From NCBI RefSeq assembly GCF_022811725.1, contig NZ_CP094527.1, positions 6,510,001 to 6,574,000 on the forward strand: a stretch of DNA of 64,000 bases, written 5' to 3'. This DNA comes from Mucilaginibacter sp. SMC90 (GTDB lineage: Bacteria; Bacteroidota; Bacteroidia; Sphingobacteriales; Sphingobacteriaceae). The first letter of the stretch is position 1, and each line of letters begins with the position of its first letter. Below are positions 33,342 through 42,420 of this stretch, piece after piece. The notes beneath the pieces were generated by a model, which was not told the DNA's origin, ran no database searches, and worked only from the letters and a program-made list of their open reading frames with translations. The translations under genes were made by a program, and so were the position numbers.

Positions 33342-33794
33342 ACGGTCAAACTTTTCCGCCTTCACTCCAAACCTATTTAAAAAATCTACCCCTTCATCGC
33401 TTGCCAGGCCTTTATATTCGGCATATGATTTATCATAGTAAACATGGGTGATCCCGGCCGAATAGATAAGCCTCGCGCAAGGCAGGCACGGCGATAGCGT
33501 GGTGTACAACGTAGCGCCTTCAAGTCGTGCCCCATTTTTCACTGCGTAAAGTATTGCATTTTCTTCGGCATGCAGGGCCAGCGAGCAGCTTCCTTTTGAA
33601 TCACGCGCACAACCAACCCCAGGCCATTCCTCATCGCAGTTATGCGTACCTGCAGGAGGGCCATTATAACCGATAGATATGATCCTGGTATCGCGGGTTA
33701 AAACCGCCCCAACATGCGCCTTAACGCAATGCGACCGTTGAGAAAGATCATTGGCCAGGTTCATGAAAATATGATCAAAGCTGGGTTTTGTCAT
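33339..33794 (-). CDS. dCMP deaminase
   Basis: A zinc cytidine-type deaminase of 151 residues that converts dCMP to dUMP for thymidylate synthesis. LHAEENAI holds the zinc ligand His75 and the proton shuttle Glu77, and PCLPCARL the ligands Cys103 and Cys106. An extra zinc-binding set (HNCDEEWPGVGCARD) is typical of the ComEB/dCMP deaminase group. The ATG at 33794 fits the family length. The stop codon overlaps repeat family K. Confidence 0.93.
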   Translation of the reverse strand: MTKPSFDHIFMNLANDLSQRSHCVKAHVGAVLTRDTRIISIGYNGPPAGTHNCDEEWPGVGCARDSKGSCSLALHAEENAILYAVKNGARLEGATLYTTLSPCLPCARLIYSAGITHVYYDKSYAEYKGLASDEGVDFLNRFGVKAEKFDR

Positions 33795-33796
33795 CG

Positions 33797-33900
33797 GTGA
33801 TCAGAGGTTAGAGATTGGAGATTAGTTAAAAATTACTATAAAAAGAAAAGAGGTTGAAAATTAAAGGCCTAACCTCTAATCTCCAACCTCCAATCTCATA
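33797..33900. repeat. Repeat family G inverted pair
   Basis: GATCAGAGGTTAGAGATTGG on the left and CCTAACCTCTAATCTCC on the right pair around about 50 bases. Single copies lie at 31804-31838 and 33128-33165. It lies between the dCMP deaminase start and the FHS transporter stop. Confidence 0.65.
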
Positions 33901-33906
33901 AAAATA

Positions 33907-35586
33907 TTAATGTCCGCCTTTAACTTCAACATGGTCAAGGTCGATACCCTGGCTGCGAAGTTCACGGCTAACTTTCCATGCAAAATAAGCAAGATAGGCA
34001 AAGCCCAGCACTGGTACAACGTATGAGAAATGTATACCACTCATGCCCGGAACAAGACCGGCTGCACCATCAGCAATTTTACCCTGAAGTGGTGGAATGA
34101 TAGAACCACCCAGGATCATCATAATCAAAAATGCCGAACCCTGGCTGGTATATTTACCCAAACCGGTAATGGCCAGCGAAAATATAGATGGCCACATGAT
34201 AGAGCAGCATAAACCACCGCTGATAAATGCGAAGGTAGCCACCTTACCTGTAGTAAATAAGCCGGCAAGCATAAACGCCACGCCCAACAAACCAAGTACA
34301 GATAACGTACGGGTTGGCTTTTGCTGACCGATAAAGAAAGCCACTACCAGGATAGCTACACAAATTGCATAAGCATACAGGTTACTTACATTAACCCCAG
34401 TGGCAGCATTCACTAATAATACAATACCGAAAGCCAGAAAAGGAATTAGTATATATAATATATATTTAACTGATTTTGAAAGGTTGAATGCATCTATAGA
34501 ACCGGCAAAACGACCAATCATCAAACTACCCCAGTATAAAGAAATATAAGGTGCGATATCAGACTCGGCGAAAGAACCAAATTCAGGAGTTTTTAATAAA
34601 GCGCCCATGTTACTTTGAATAGTTACCTCAGTACCTACATAAGTAAATATGGCCAGCATTCCTAATATCAACTGAGGATACTGCATAGCTCCCCAACCTT
34701 CTTTGTTCTTTTTGGCCGCGAAAATAGTACCTACCAGCGTAAATACAATTATGGCCAATGAAGCATATACAAAATACTGACTTGGTACGCCTGTAGCCGC
34801 GCTGATAGGATCAGCAGCGAGTATTAAACAAAATGCTACAAACATTACCAATAATGGTGTATTTGCTTTTGAGCTTGATTCGATCTTCTCGTCGCTGGTA
34901 ACTTTTGGTAGTTTTGAAAACCAAAAGAACAAAGCAACTGCAATGAACAAGCCGGCCAGCAAATAATACAGGTTATTAATTGATGATATCTTAACGTCGG
35001 CAGCAGCGGTTTTGGCAGTTGCAGAACCAAATAATACCACGCCCACCACTACAGGGCCTAATAAAGCGCCGATGTTATTGATACTCCCCGCAAAATTTAA
35101 ACGGTTTGAACCAGTTTCTGGCGGACCTAATGCTACAACAAAGGGGTTTGCAGCGGTTTGCTGTAATGAAAAGCCGACGGCTATAATGAAGAAAACAGCC
35201 AGGATAAAGCCAAATGCACCTGAAGCCACTGCTGGGATCATGCCCAAAGCGCCAACAGCCGAAATAACAAGGCCTAAGATAATACCGTTTTTGTAACCTA
35301 ACTTGTTCATAATATCAACCTTGCTTGCCTGTGAAGCAAAGTAAAGTATCAGTGAACCAATGAAATACCCTCCATAAAAAGTAAAGTCAATTAACTGGGA
35401 TTCGAACTGGGTGAGGTGAAAGTGTTCTTTGCAGAAGGGTATGAAAATACCGTTGGAGGCTGCTAAAAAGCCCCAGAAAAAAAACACGGTAATCAGCGTA
35501 TACAGGGCTGTACCGTAGTTCTTAGCATCTTTTTGTTCCATTTTTAAAGTAGGTTGTACCGTTTTGATTTTTGAATCTCTAAACAT
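33907..35586 (-). CDS. FHS-family sugar:proton symporter (FucP/GluP-like)
   Basis: A major facilitator transporter of 559 residues, longer than FucP (about 440) because of extra hydrophobic segments in the middle, as often seen in Bacteroidota members. About 14 membrane segments can be counted. FFFWGFLAASNGIFIPF at the first helix and GFSLQQTAANPFVVALGPPETGSNRLNFAGSINNIG are characteristic of the glucose/galactose/fucose group. GGLCCSIMWPSIFSLAI is the conserved helix near the end. The substrate is not decided by sequence. No sugar-utilisation gene is adjacent. Confidence 0.88.
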   Translation of the reverse strand: MFRDSKIKTVQPTLKMEQKDAKNYGTALYTLITVFFFWGFLAASNGIFIPFCKEHFHLTQFESQLIDFTFYGGYFIGSLILYFASQASKVDIMNKLGYKNGIILGLVISAVGALGMIPAVASGAFGFILAVFFIIAVGFSLQQTAANPFVVALGPPETGSNRLNFAGSINNIGALLGPVVVGVVLFGSATAKTAAADVKISSINNLYYLLAGLFIAVALFFWFSKLPKVTSDEKIESSSKANTPLLVMFVAFCLILAADPISAATGVPSQYFVYASLAIIVFTLVGTIFAAKKNKEGWGAMQYPQLILGMLAIFTYVGTEVTIQSNMGALLKTPEFGSFAESDIAPYISLYWGSLMIGRFAGSIDAFNLSKSVKYILYILIPFLAFGIVLLVNAATGVNVSNLYAYAICVAILVVAFFIGQQKPTRTLSVLGLLGVAFMLAGLFTTGKVATFAFISGGLCCSIMWPSIFSLAITGLGKYTSQGSAFLIMMILGGSIIPPLQGKIADGAAGLVPGMSGIHFSYVVPVLGFAYLAYFAWKVSRELRSQGIDLDHVEVKGGH

Positions 35587-35709
35587 AATTCAATTTTGGT
35601 AAAAGTCTCCACTCTTTTTTAAATAAATTAAATCACAATTTTATGTTTCGTTGTTTAAGTGATAAAATTGCATATTCGCAATGTTCAAAAAAGAACAAAG
35701 CTCAACTTA

Positions 35710-36366
35710 ATGATAAAAGCCATTGTTTCGGGTATCGGGTTTGGATTAGTACTTACATTTATTACCGGCCCGGTTTTTTTTGCGCTTATTAAAACCAGTA
35801 TCGAAAAAGGTTTTCATGCAGGTATTTCACTTGCCCTTGGCGTGGTTTGCAGCGATGTGGTTTTCGTAGGAGCAATCCTGTTTGGTTCGCAATATATTGA
35901 TGTATCTGATCACACCAAAGTTATAGCCGGCGTTGTGGGCAGCGCCATATTATTTGCGCTTGGACTATATTATATGTTCAAGAAAAGCGATATCAACTAT
36001 GAAAACAAGGTACCGTCAAGTGCAGATCGTTTTGGTTACGTACTTAAAGGCTTCCTGATGTGTATCTTTAACCCTACCCTCCTCTTCCACTGGACGGTAG
36101 TGATCGGCGCAGCCAGTACAACATTCCTGGTAGGCACGCCACACAGGTCGTTTCATATCGCTATCATGTTCTTAACCATACTCGTTATTCAGTTCGGTAT
36201 GGATACCCTTAAAGCTTTTTACGCTAATAAACTACGCGACCGTATTTCGGTTAAATTCATTCACCGCTTAAACGAAGTTGCAGGCATAGCACTTATTATT
36301 GCTTCGCTGGTATTGATCGATAAGCTGGTTACGCATTTTGTGTTTGCTGCACCGGTGGGATCGTAA
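35710..36366 (+). CDS. LysE/RhtB-family exporter
   Basis: A membrane protein of 218 residues with about six hydrophobic segments. IVSGIGFGLVLTFITGPVFFALIKTSIEKGFHAG is the conserved first-helix region of the LysE family, and GFLMCIFNPTLLFHWTVVIG the central one with its Asn-Pro pair. The family exports amino acids such as lysine, homoserine or threonine. The ATG at 35710 is preferred because a GTG 51 bases upstream would add a charged tail before the first helix. It diverges from the FHS transporter gene. Confidence 0.85.
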   Translation: MIKAIVSGIGFGLVLTFITGPVFFALIKTSIEKGFHAGISLALGVVCSDVVFVGAILFGSQYIDVSDHTKVIAGVVGSAILFALGLYYMFKKSDINYENKVPSSADRFGYVLKGFLMCIFNPTLLFHWTVVIGAASTTFLVGTPHRSFHIAIMFLTILVIQFGMDTLKAFYANKLRDRISVKFIHRLNEVAGIALIIASLVLIDKLVTHFVFAAPVGS

Positions 36367-36380
36367 TTAATCGAAGGATC

Positions 36381-36869
36381 TTATCTGCTAAAAATATCTC
36401 TAAACTCCTGGCGGGTGCTAAAACTTTCAAATCCAATATTTTTTATACCATTAGCCACAAAGCACCTTTTTAATTCCTTGTAATTACTGTGGTAAAACTC
36501 AGAGAGTTTAGCGATCTTTCTATTGCCGTTCATTAAATACAAATACTCGTATTCTTTACCTTTTGAGATCAAAACCGAAATCTTAAACCCCGATATATCA
36601 TTTATCGCGTAAGTTCTTGCGATTCCGGCACCAGCAAATCTTCTTATAGTAATTTGATCATCTTTAACAATTACAGTTATTGTCTTTGTCCTCGACTCAC
36701 CAAAGAATATAAAAATCCAAGCAAATACAAAAGGCGAAATATGAACGAAAGGCAATACAAAACCGGAGCGTTTTGATATATCTTCTATGAAAATGAAAAC
36801 AGATATACCTAAAATTAAAATGGTGCCTATAGCCAATAAATAGGCCGAATATTTGAATTTGGATTTCAT
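36381..36869 (-). CDS. Small membrane protein of unknown function
   Basis: 162 residues from the ATG at 36869 (MKSKFKYSAYLL). Two hydrophobic segments (about 8-28 and 42-58) are followed by a soluble domain with strand-like stretches (TITVIVKDDQITIRRFAGAG, YEYLYLMNGNRKIAKL), an architecture similar to PH-like membrane proteins. An ATG 60 bases upstream would start within the purF terminator and is unlikely. The family is not recognised. AT-rich codon use compared with its neighbours may indicate a recent arrival, but the gene is short. Confidence 0.62.
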   Translation of the reverse strand: MKSKFKYSAYLLAIGTILILGISVFIFIEDISKRSGFVLPFVHISPFVFAWIFIFFGESRTKTITVIVKDDQITIRRFAGAGIARTYAINDISGFKISVLISKGKEYEYLYLMNGNRKIAKLSEFYHSNYKELKRCFVANGIKNIGFESFSTRQEFRDIFSR

Positions 36870-36896
36870 CGGTATAAAAATATAAATTAACAAAAA

Positions 36897-36919
36897 AGGC
36901 GATGAAAAATTCATCGCCT
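36897..36919 (-). terminator. Terminator after purF
   Basis: Hairpin AGGCGATGAA..TTCATCGCCT followed on the minus strand by TTTTTTG, about 35 bases past the purF stop codon. Confidence 0.88.
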
Positions 36920-36953
36920 CGTATATCATTCCCTCTTAAAGGGGTTAGGTATC

Positions 36954-38861
36954 TTACATATAAGCTCTTTGGTTTTTACCTTCCATCCAGTTAACAAAGG
37001 CGCGGTTAACAACCTTGTTACCACCCGGAGTTGGATAATCACCGCTGAAGTACCAGTCGCCAAGGTTATCAGGACAAGCAATGTGCAGGTTATCTAAGGT
37101 TTGATAAATTACCTGTACTTCACAGTTCACATTTTTAGGAGTGATGATCTTTGCAATACGGTCAGAGATCTGCTGGTCGGTAAACATGGAATAAATCTCT
37201 TTAACATAGTTTTCAACCTCTTCCTTCGGCAATTTCTGGCTGTCTTTACATTTTTGATAAACGTCCAGTATCACATCTTCCCTGTCCATCTCTTTTAACA
37301 AGCTGATAGCAGCTTCAAAAGCAACAAACTCGCCCATGCGCGACATATCGATGCCGTAACAATCAGGATAGCGGATTTGCGGGGCCGATGAAACTACAAC
37401 CACTTTTTTAGGACCGAGCCTGTCAAGGATTTTCAGGATACTTTGTTTCAGTGTAGTACCACGAACAATAGAGTCATCCAATACCACTAATGTATCGGTG
37501 CCTTTTTTGATAAGGCCGTATGTGGTATCATATACGTGGGCAACCATTTCGCTTCGGTCTGCATCCTGGGTTATGAAGGTACGCAGCTTAACATCTTTAA
37601 TGGCTATCTTCTCAACCCTTGGTGCTATCTGTAATATCTCAGCAATATCTTTTTCAGTGATGTCACTTCCCAGTTCAAGCAGTTTTTCATGCTGATATTT
37701 TTTTACATATTTATGCATGCCTTCAACCATGCCATAAAAGGCAACTTCGGCAGTGTTTGGTATGTATGAGAATACGGTATTTTTTATATCGTGATCAACA
37801 AAATCTAATATCTGCGGACAAAGCAGGCGGCCTAATTGCTTACGCTCGCGGTAAATAGCTGAGTCGCTGCCGCGTGAAAAGTAGATCCGCTCGAAAGAGC
37901 AGGCTTTCTTTTCTTTTGGCTCACTAAACATATCCTCAGTTATCTTACCATTCTTTTTAACGATCAAAGCATGACCCGGGCGAATTTCCCTGATCTCTTC
38001 CATCGGTATATTAAATGCGGTTTGAATAGCCGGACGCTCAGATGCAGCAACAACGATCTCGTCATTGTAATAATAAAACGCCGGACGAATACCAACCGGG
38101 TCGCGCATTACAAAGGCATCGCCATGGCCAAGGATCCCGGCAATGGTATAACCACCATCCCAGTTTTTGGCTGATTTACGCAGGATCTTGGCAACATCCA
38201 TATCATTAGCTATAAGCTTGCTGATCTCCCTGTTATCGTCCAATCCCTCGCGCTTGTACTGATCAAACAAACCTTGATTTTCGGTATCAATAAAGTGACC
38301 GATTTTTTCAAGTACAGTAACTGTATCAGCTTTTTCTTTTGGATGCTGGCCCAAAGCGTACAGCTGTTGCAGTAACTCATCAACATTGGTCATGTTAAAG
38401 TTACCTGCAATAACCAGGTTACGGGTCATCCAGTTGTTTTGCCTCAAAAACGGATGGCAGCTTTCGATGCTGTTTTTGCCGTGGGTACCATAGCGCAGGT
38501 GCCCTAACAAAACCTCGCCGGTAAAGCTAACGTGTTCTTTAAGCCATTCGGCATCGGCCAGTTTTTCAGGAGTTTCTTTCTGAATTTCCGCAAATTTCTT
38601 TTGGATATATTCAAAAATATCAGCAACAGCATTTGAAGCCATTGAACGGTGACGGCTAATGTATCTTTTGCCCGGTTCAATATCCAGTTTAATGGTAGCA
38701 ACACCTGCGCCATCCTGGCCGCGGTTGTGTTGTTTTTCCATCAAAAGGTAAAGTTTGTTCAGGCCGTACAGTGCAGTTCCGTACTTTTTCTGATAATAAG
38801 ATAGTGGCTTTAGTAAGCGGATAAATGCCACACCGCATTCATGTTTAATCTGATCGCTCAT
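36954..38861 (-). CDS. purF: Amidophosphoribosyltransferase, long Bacteroidota form
   Basis: A 635-residue enzyme with an N-terminal class II glutaminase and a C-terminal PRPP-binding domain. It makes phosphoribosylamine, the first step of purine synthesis. The nucleophile is probably Cys9 in KHECGVAFI, exposed after removal of eight residues. LRYGTHGKNSIESCHPF and HNRGQDGAGVA are glutaminase motifs, and VVLDDSIVRGTTLK (Asp462-Asp463) is the PRPP motif. The protein is about 130 residues longer than E. coli PurF, with insertions in both halves (for example KEHVSFTGEVLLG). A second, shorter paralogue may exist elsewhere. It has its own -7 box and terminator. Confidence 0.88.
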   Translation of the reverse strand: MSDQIKHECGVAFIRLLKPLSYYQKKYGTALYGLNKLYLLMEKQHNRGQDGAGVATIKLDIEPGKRYISRHRSMASNAVADIFEYIQKKFAEIQKETPEKLADAEWLKEHVSFTGEVLLGHLRYGTHGKNSIESCHPFLRQNNWMTRNLVIAGNFNMTNVDELLQQLYALGQHPKEKADTVTVLEKIGHFIDTENQGLFDQYKREGLDDNREISKLIANDMDVAKILRKSAKNWDGGYTIAGILGHGDAFVMRDPVGIRPAFYYYNDEIVVAASERPAIQTAFNIPMEEIREIRPGHALIVKKNGKITEDMFSEPKEKKACSFERIYFSRGSDSAIYRERKQLGRLLCPQILDFVDHDIKNTVFSYIPNTAEVAFYGMVEGMHKYVKKYQHEKLLELGSDITEKDIAEILQIAPRVEKIAIKDVKLRTFITQDADRSEMVAHVYDTTYGLIKKGTDTLVVLDDSIVRGTTLKQSILKILDRLGPKKVVVVSSAPQIRYPDCYGIDMSRMGEFVAFEAAISLLKEMDREDVILDVYQKCKDSQKLPKEEVENYVKEIYSMFTDQQISDRIAKIITPKNVNCEVQVIYQTLDNLHIACPDNLGDWYFSGDYPTPGGNKVVNRAFVNWMEGKNQRAYM

Positions 38862-38878
38862 GATTCGGAATGAGGCTG

Positions 38879-38886
38879 CAAAGGTA
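38879..38886 (-). promoter_or_regulatory. -7 box TACCTTTG before purF
   Basis: A minus-strand match to TAnnTTTG, 17 bases before the purF ATG. No clear -33 element in the AT-rich sequence above it. Confidence 0.5.
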
Positions 38887-38951
38887 TCATTTTAAAATGA
38901 AGTATGGGTATTATTAATTGTCATAAGTTGGTCGTTTATTTGTTACGACAC

Positions 38952-39317
38952 TTAATTGGAGTTTTCGGGGTAGAAGGAACGCGTAACTATAATATTTCCA
39001 ACTATATGGTCGTTAAATTCTTCAAGCTCCTCGGCGGGTACCCATAGCTCATTGTGAATAGCACCGCCCACATTTTGCACTTCAAATTTACGGAGGTAGC
39101 TTTCGGGAAGATCAAATTTTGTAACAAATCCCGAGCCTGAAGCAGGTACATTCCAGTCCCGCGCTATTTGTATAGCGTATTCTTCATTCATAACCGGATA
39201 AAAAATAGGCTGCTCTATCAACCGTTTCGGAAAACGCTTGTAGCCCGATTCTTCTATTAGCTTAAGCTCTTTAGGGCCTACAGGGCGATATAGTGTTATT
39301 AGCTGGTTGTTTTGCAC
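38952..39317 (-). CDS. Conserved hypothetical protein
   Basis: A 121-residue soluble protein starting with GTG. LYRPVGPKELKLIEESGYKRFPKRL, QPIFYPVMNEEYAIQIARDWN and ELWVPAEELEEFNDHIVG mark a family I have seen in many bacteria without an established role, sometimes labelled ADP-ribosylation/crystallin J1-like. The compact mixed alpha/beta pattern with Tyr, Arg and Glu-Glu pairs would suit a small binding or modifying domain, but no catalytic residues can be named. It lies 54 bases after alkB on the same strand, so co-transcription with that repair gene is possible. Confidence 0.7.
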   Translation of the reverse strand: MQNNQLITLYRPVGPKELKLIEESGYKRFPKRLIEQPIFYPVMNEEYAIQIARDWNVPASGSGFVTKFDLPESYLRKFEVQNVGGAIHNELWVPAEELEEFNDHIVGNIIVTRSFYPENSN

Positions 39318-39371
39318 TATACTAAATTAGTTAAAACCATTCTGTTTCTCAAATTGATAATAGCAACAAGT

Positions 39372-39980
39372 TTACCCTATCCACCTAAAAGTAATATTTA
39401 TCCTCGGCCCCGGCCTTTTAGCAGTCTTCGGTACCTGGTGCAACCAATGGTGTTGTGTTTTTCCCTGCATAATTAACAGATCGCCATTATGCAACTCCAC
39501 AGAAACTTTGGCATCCTTCTGTCGCTTATGCTTAAACTGAAACACCCTGGATGCGCCGAATGACACCGAAGCTATCACAGGGTTACCGCCAAGCTCACTT
39601 TCGTCATCGCTATGCCACCCCATGCTATCATTGCCATCCCGGTAATAGTTAAGCAATGCAGTATTAAACCGGTGGCCGCTTTGCTGTTCTGCCGCCTGCT
39701 TGATAACACCAAGCAGCGGACTAAATTTAACGGGCACATTTACTACCCCCGAGTACACGTAAACCTTATCACTTTCTCCGTACCAGGCCGTAAGCCGGGG
39801 AAAATTCACTTCCTTGCCGTAAATCTTCATCTTGTCCTGTTTCCATAGCGTTTCATTAACCAGTTGCTCAAATACGTCTTCCTTAAAAAAATGAGGATAA
39901 AGTAATACCTCTCCATCAAAGGGCAGCAAATTCTTTGACCCTCCAAACAGGTTAAGCTGATCGCTATTAAATAGATCCAT
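39372..39980 (-). CDS. alkB: AlkB-type 2-oxoglutarate/Fe(II) dioxygenase
   Basis: A 202-residue oxidative demethylase for alkylated DNA or RNA bases. The iron ligands are His123 and Asp125 in GWHSDDE and His181 in HWLHQVPK. RINITFRWIG at the C-terminus provides the 2-oxoglutarate-binding arginines (RxNxTFR). The size fits AlkB and the ALKBH2-like group. The ATG at 39980 is used; an upstream TTG lies in the near-consensus box GATATTTG, three bases before it. It diverges from kup across a palindrome-rich gap. Confidence 0.92.
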   Translation of the reverse strand: MDLFNSDQLNLFGGSKNLLPFDGEVLLYPHFFKEDVFEQLVNETLWKQDKMKIYGKEVNFPRLTAWYGESDKVYVYSGVVNVPVKFSPLLGVIKQAAEQQSGHRFNTALLNYYRDGNDSMGWHSDDESELGGNPVIASVSFGASRVFQFKHKRQKDAKVSVELHNGDLLIMQGKTQHHWLHQVPKTAKRPGPRINITFRWIG

Positions 39981-40027
39981 GCTCAAATATCTGCATTCAT
40001 TCTATAAAAATGCCATCTCAAATCTGT

Positions 40028-40097
40028 TCTCAAAATGATAAAACCTATCATTTTGATAGCATTAACTCATATTGAGAAAATCAATATCATTTTGATA
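40028..40097. promoter_or_regulatory. Three copies of TATCATTTTGATA between alkB and kup
   Basis: The near-palindrome TATCATTTTGATA occurs at 40046-40058 and 40085-40097, and in inverted form (CTCAAAATGATA) ending at 40040. A further CTCATATTGAG palindrome lies between. This arrangement suggests binding sites for a dimeric regulator controlling alkB, kup or both. The remaining 200 bases up to kup show no clear promoter box. Confidence 0.4.
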
Positions 40098-40293
40098 AAC
40101 AACTGTAAAACAACAATCTACATAAACAAAACATTTGCTGGCATATTAGTTGGCCGCTCATTTACGTATTCAAAATATAATTTACGATGGCATTGTTTAT
40201 CGCGGCAGCATTAAAATTTGCGCAACAGACCTACAAATTTCCCCGCGGCAACCGCGCCATCTTTTCTTTTTCCCCTAATAATTTATACAATTC

Positions 40294-42291
40294 ATGAATT
40301 CGCATGTTAAGCAACTTTCTTTTGCTGGTTTGATCGTTACCCTGGGTATTATTTTTGGTGATATCGGCACCTCTCCTCTTTATGTTTTTCAAACCCTGCT
40401 GGTTGAGGGCGGCAAAATAAATACCGCGCTGGTATTGGGTTCCATTTCCTGTATTTTTTGGACACTAACCCTTCAAACTACTTTTAAATATATTGTAATT
40501 ACACTTCAGGCCGATAACAAAGGCGAAGGCGGTATTTTTTCTCTTTATGCATTGGTAAGGCGTTATGGCAAATGGCTGGCGATACCCGCCATCATAGGCG
40601 CAGGCACCTTGCTTGCTGATGGTATCATTACCCCGCCTATCTCCGTAACATCGGCTATTGAAGGTTTAAATTTAGTACCCGCATTTTCAACTGTGATAGT
40701 ACCCGGCAATAACCTGATCCTGATCATTGTAATTACCATCATTTTACTGCTGTTCTTTTTCCAGCAGTTTGGCACCAAAGTGGTTGGCTCGGCTTTCGGT
40801 CCGGTTATGCTGATGTGGTTTATTATGCTGGGCGTGTTGGGTACCCTGCAGATAGCACACTTTCCTTCTATATTTAAAGCGCTCAATCCATATTATGGTG
40901 CCCGCTTATTGATGGACCACCCCAAAGGTTTTTGGCTGTTAGGTGCAGTATTTTTATGTACCACCGGTGCCGAAGCCCTGTATTCCGATCTGGGCCATTG
41001 CGGCAGGCGTAACATCCAGGTAAGCTGGATCTTTGTTAAAACAACCCTGATATTAAACTATCTTGGTCAGGGTGCATGGGTACTGTCACAAGCACCGGGC
41101 AAGGACTTCGCCGGCGTTAACCCTTTTTTCGAAATTGTACCGCATACCTTCCTTTTACCCGCTGTAGCTTTGGCGACACTGGCAACCATTATTGCCAGCC
41201 AGGCCTTGATCAGTGGCTCATTTACACTCATCAGCGAGGCGGTAAGTATGAACTTCTGGCCGCGGATCACCATTAAATATCCCTCAAACATTCGCGGGCA
41301 AATCTATATCCCCAGCATTAACTGGATGCTATGCATCGGTTGTATCCTTGTGTCAATGTATTTCCGTACCTCAAGCGCCATGACCGCTGCGTATGGTTTC
41401 AGCATTACCATTGCCATGCTCAGTACTACTATTTTAATGTATTATTTTATGCGCTACGTAAAGCACTGGCCGATATGGCTGGTTACCATTATCCTGTGCG
41501 TGTTTGTAACCGTTGAGTTTTCATTCCTTGTGGCCAACGCAGTTAAAATATTAAAACGTTTGTTTTTTGTGGGATTTGAAGTCGGTTTGATATTTACGAT
41601 GTATACCTGGTTCAAAGCGCGTAAGATCAACAACCGTTTTCTTAACTTCACCGATATTAAAGAGAAATTACCGCTGCTTAGCGCCCTGAGCAATGATACT
41701 ACTGTAAATAAATATGCAACGCATCTTATTTATTTAACCAAAGCCAATAACAGCAGGCAAATCGAAGAAAAGATCATCTACTCTATCATGAGCCGCAGAC
41801 CAAAACGTGCAGACACTTATTGGTTTGTGCATATTGAACGTACAGATGAGCCTTACACCATGGAATACAATGTTGACCAGATTGAACCCGGCAAAGTTAT
41901 CCGTGTGGAGTTCCGTCTTGGTTTCAGGATCCAGCCGAGAGTAAATGTATTGTTCCGTAAGGTGGTGGAAGATATGGTTGAACGTGGTGAGATAGATATC
42001 ACCAGTAATTACCCGTCGCTGAAACAATATAAAATGGCTGCTGATTTCAGGTTTGTGATCATGGAAAAATTCCTGTCATACAATAACCTGTTCAGTGTAT
42101 CCGAAGGTTTTATCCTGAACAGTTATTTTGCAATCAAAAAACTGGCACAGTCTGAAGCGAAGGCATTTGGCTTGGACACCAGCGAAACCCGGATTGAAAA
42201 GATTCCGCTGGTGGTAAAACCGGTTAATAATATTCATATTAAACGGGTAGATGATCCGGTAGATAATTTAATTGCGGAGTTTGCTGATTAA
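40294..42291 (+). CDS. kup: KUP-family potassium uptake protein
   Basis: A 665-residue potassium:proton symporter. Twelve or so membrane segments occupy residues 1-455. GIIFGDIGTSPLYVFQTLL is the family N-terminal signature, ADNKGEGGIFSLYALVRR the second, and GAVFLCTTGAEALYSDLGHCGRRNI the third. A soluble C-terminal domain (about 460-665) is cytoplasmic. The ATG at 40294 gives a short normal N-terminus. A strong terminator follows at once. The palindrome-rich upstream region may carry its control sites. Confidence 0.95.
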   Translation: MNSHVKQLSFAGLIVTLGIIFGDIGTSPLYVFQTLLVEGGKINTALVLGSISCIFWTLTLQTTFKYIVITLQADNKGEGGIFSLYALVRRYGKWLAIPAIIGAGTLLADGIITPPISVTSAIEGLNLVPAFSTVIVPGNNLILIIVITIILLLFFFQQFGTKVVGSAFGPVMLMWFIMLGVLGTLQIAHFPSIFKALNPYYGARLLMDHPKGFWLLGAVFLCTTGAEALYSDLGHCGRRNIQVSWIFVKTTLILNYLGQGAWVLSQAPGKDFAGVNPFFEIVPHTFLLPAVALATLATIIASQALISGSFTLISEAVSMNFWPRITIKYPSNIRGQIYIPSINWMLCIGCILVSMYFRTSSAMTAAYGFSITIAMLSTTILMYYFMRYVKHWPIWLVTIILCVFVTVEFSFLVANAVKILKRLFFVGFEVGLIFTMYTWFKARKINNRFLNFTDIKEKLPLLSALSNDTTVNKYATHLIYLTKANNSRQIEEKIIYSIMSRRPKRADTYWFVHIERTDEPYTMEYNVDQIEPGKVIRVEFRLGFRIQPRVNVLFRKVVEDMVERGEIDITSNYPSLKQYKMAADFRFVIMEKFLSYNNLFSVSEGFILNSYFAIKKLAQSEAKAFGLDTSETRIEKIPLVVKPVNNIHIKRVDDPVDNLIAEFAD

Positions 42292-42318
42292 TTAACTCAA
42301 TTTGGTATTGCTATGATT

Positions 42319-42356
42319 GAAACCCATCTTTGCTTCGCAAAGAGGGGTTTCTTTTT
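42319..42356 (+). terminator. Terminator after kup
   Basis: GAAACCC..CTTTGCTTCGCAAAG..GGGTTTC, a long stem followed by TTTTT, 27 bases after the kup stop codon. Confidence 0.88.
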
Positions 42357-42420
42357 GTGCAGGTACAAGCGTCCTCCGCCATAGCCGTTAACTAAGAAAT
42401 TAATTGAACAAAGGATTTTA

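Noticed and set aside
40141..40293. Riboswitch before kup
   Set aside because: Apart from the palindromic sites further upstream I could not build a conserved riboswitch fold or recognise a known class.
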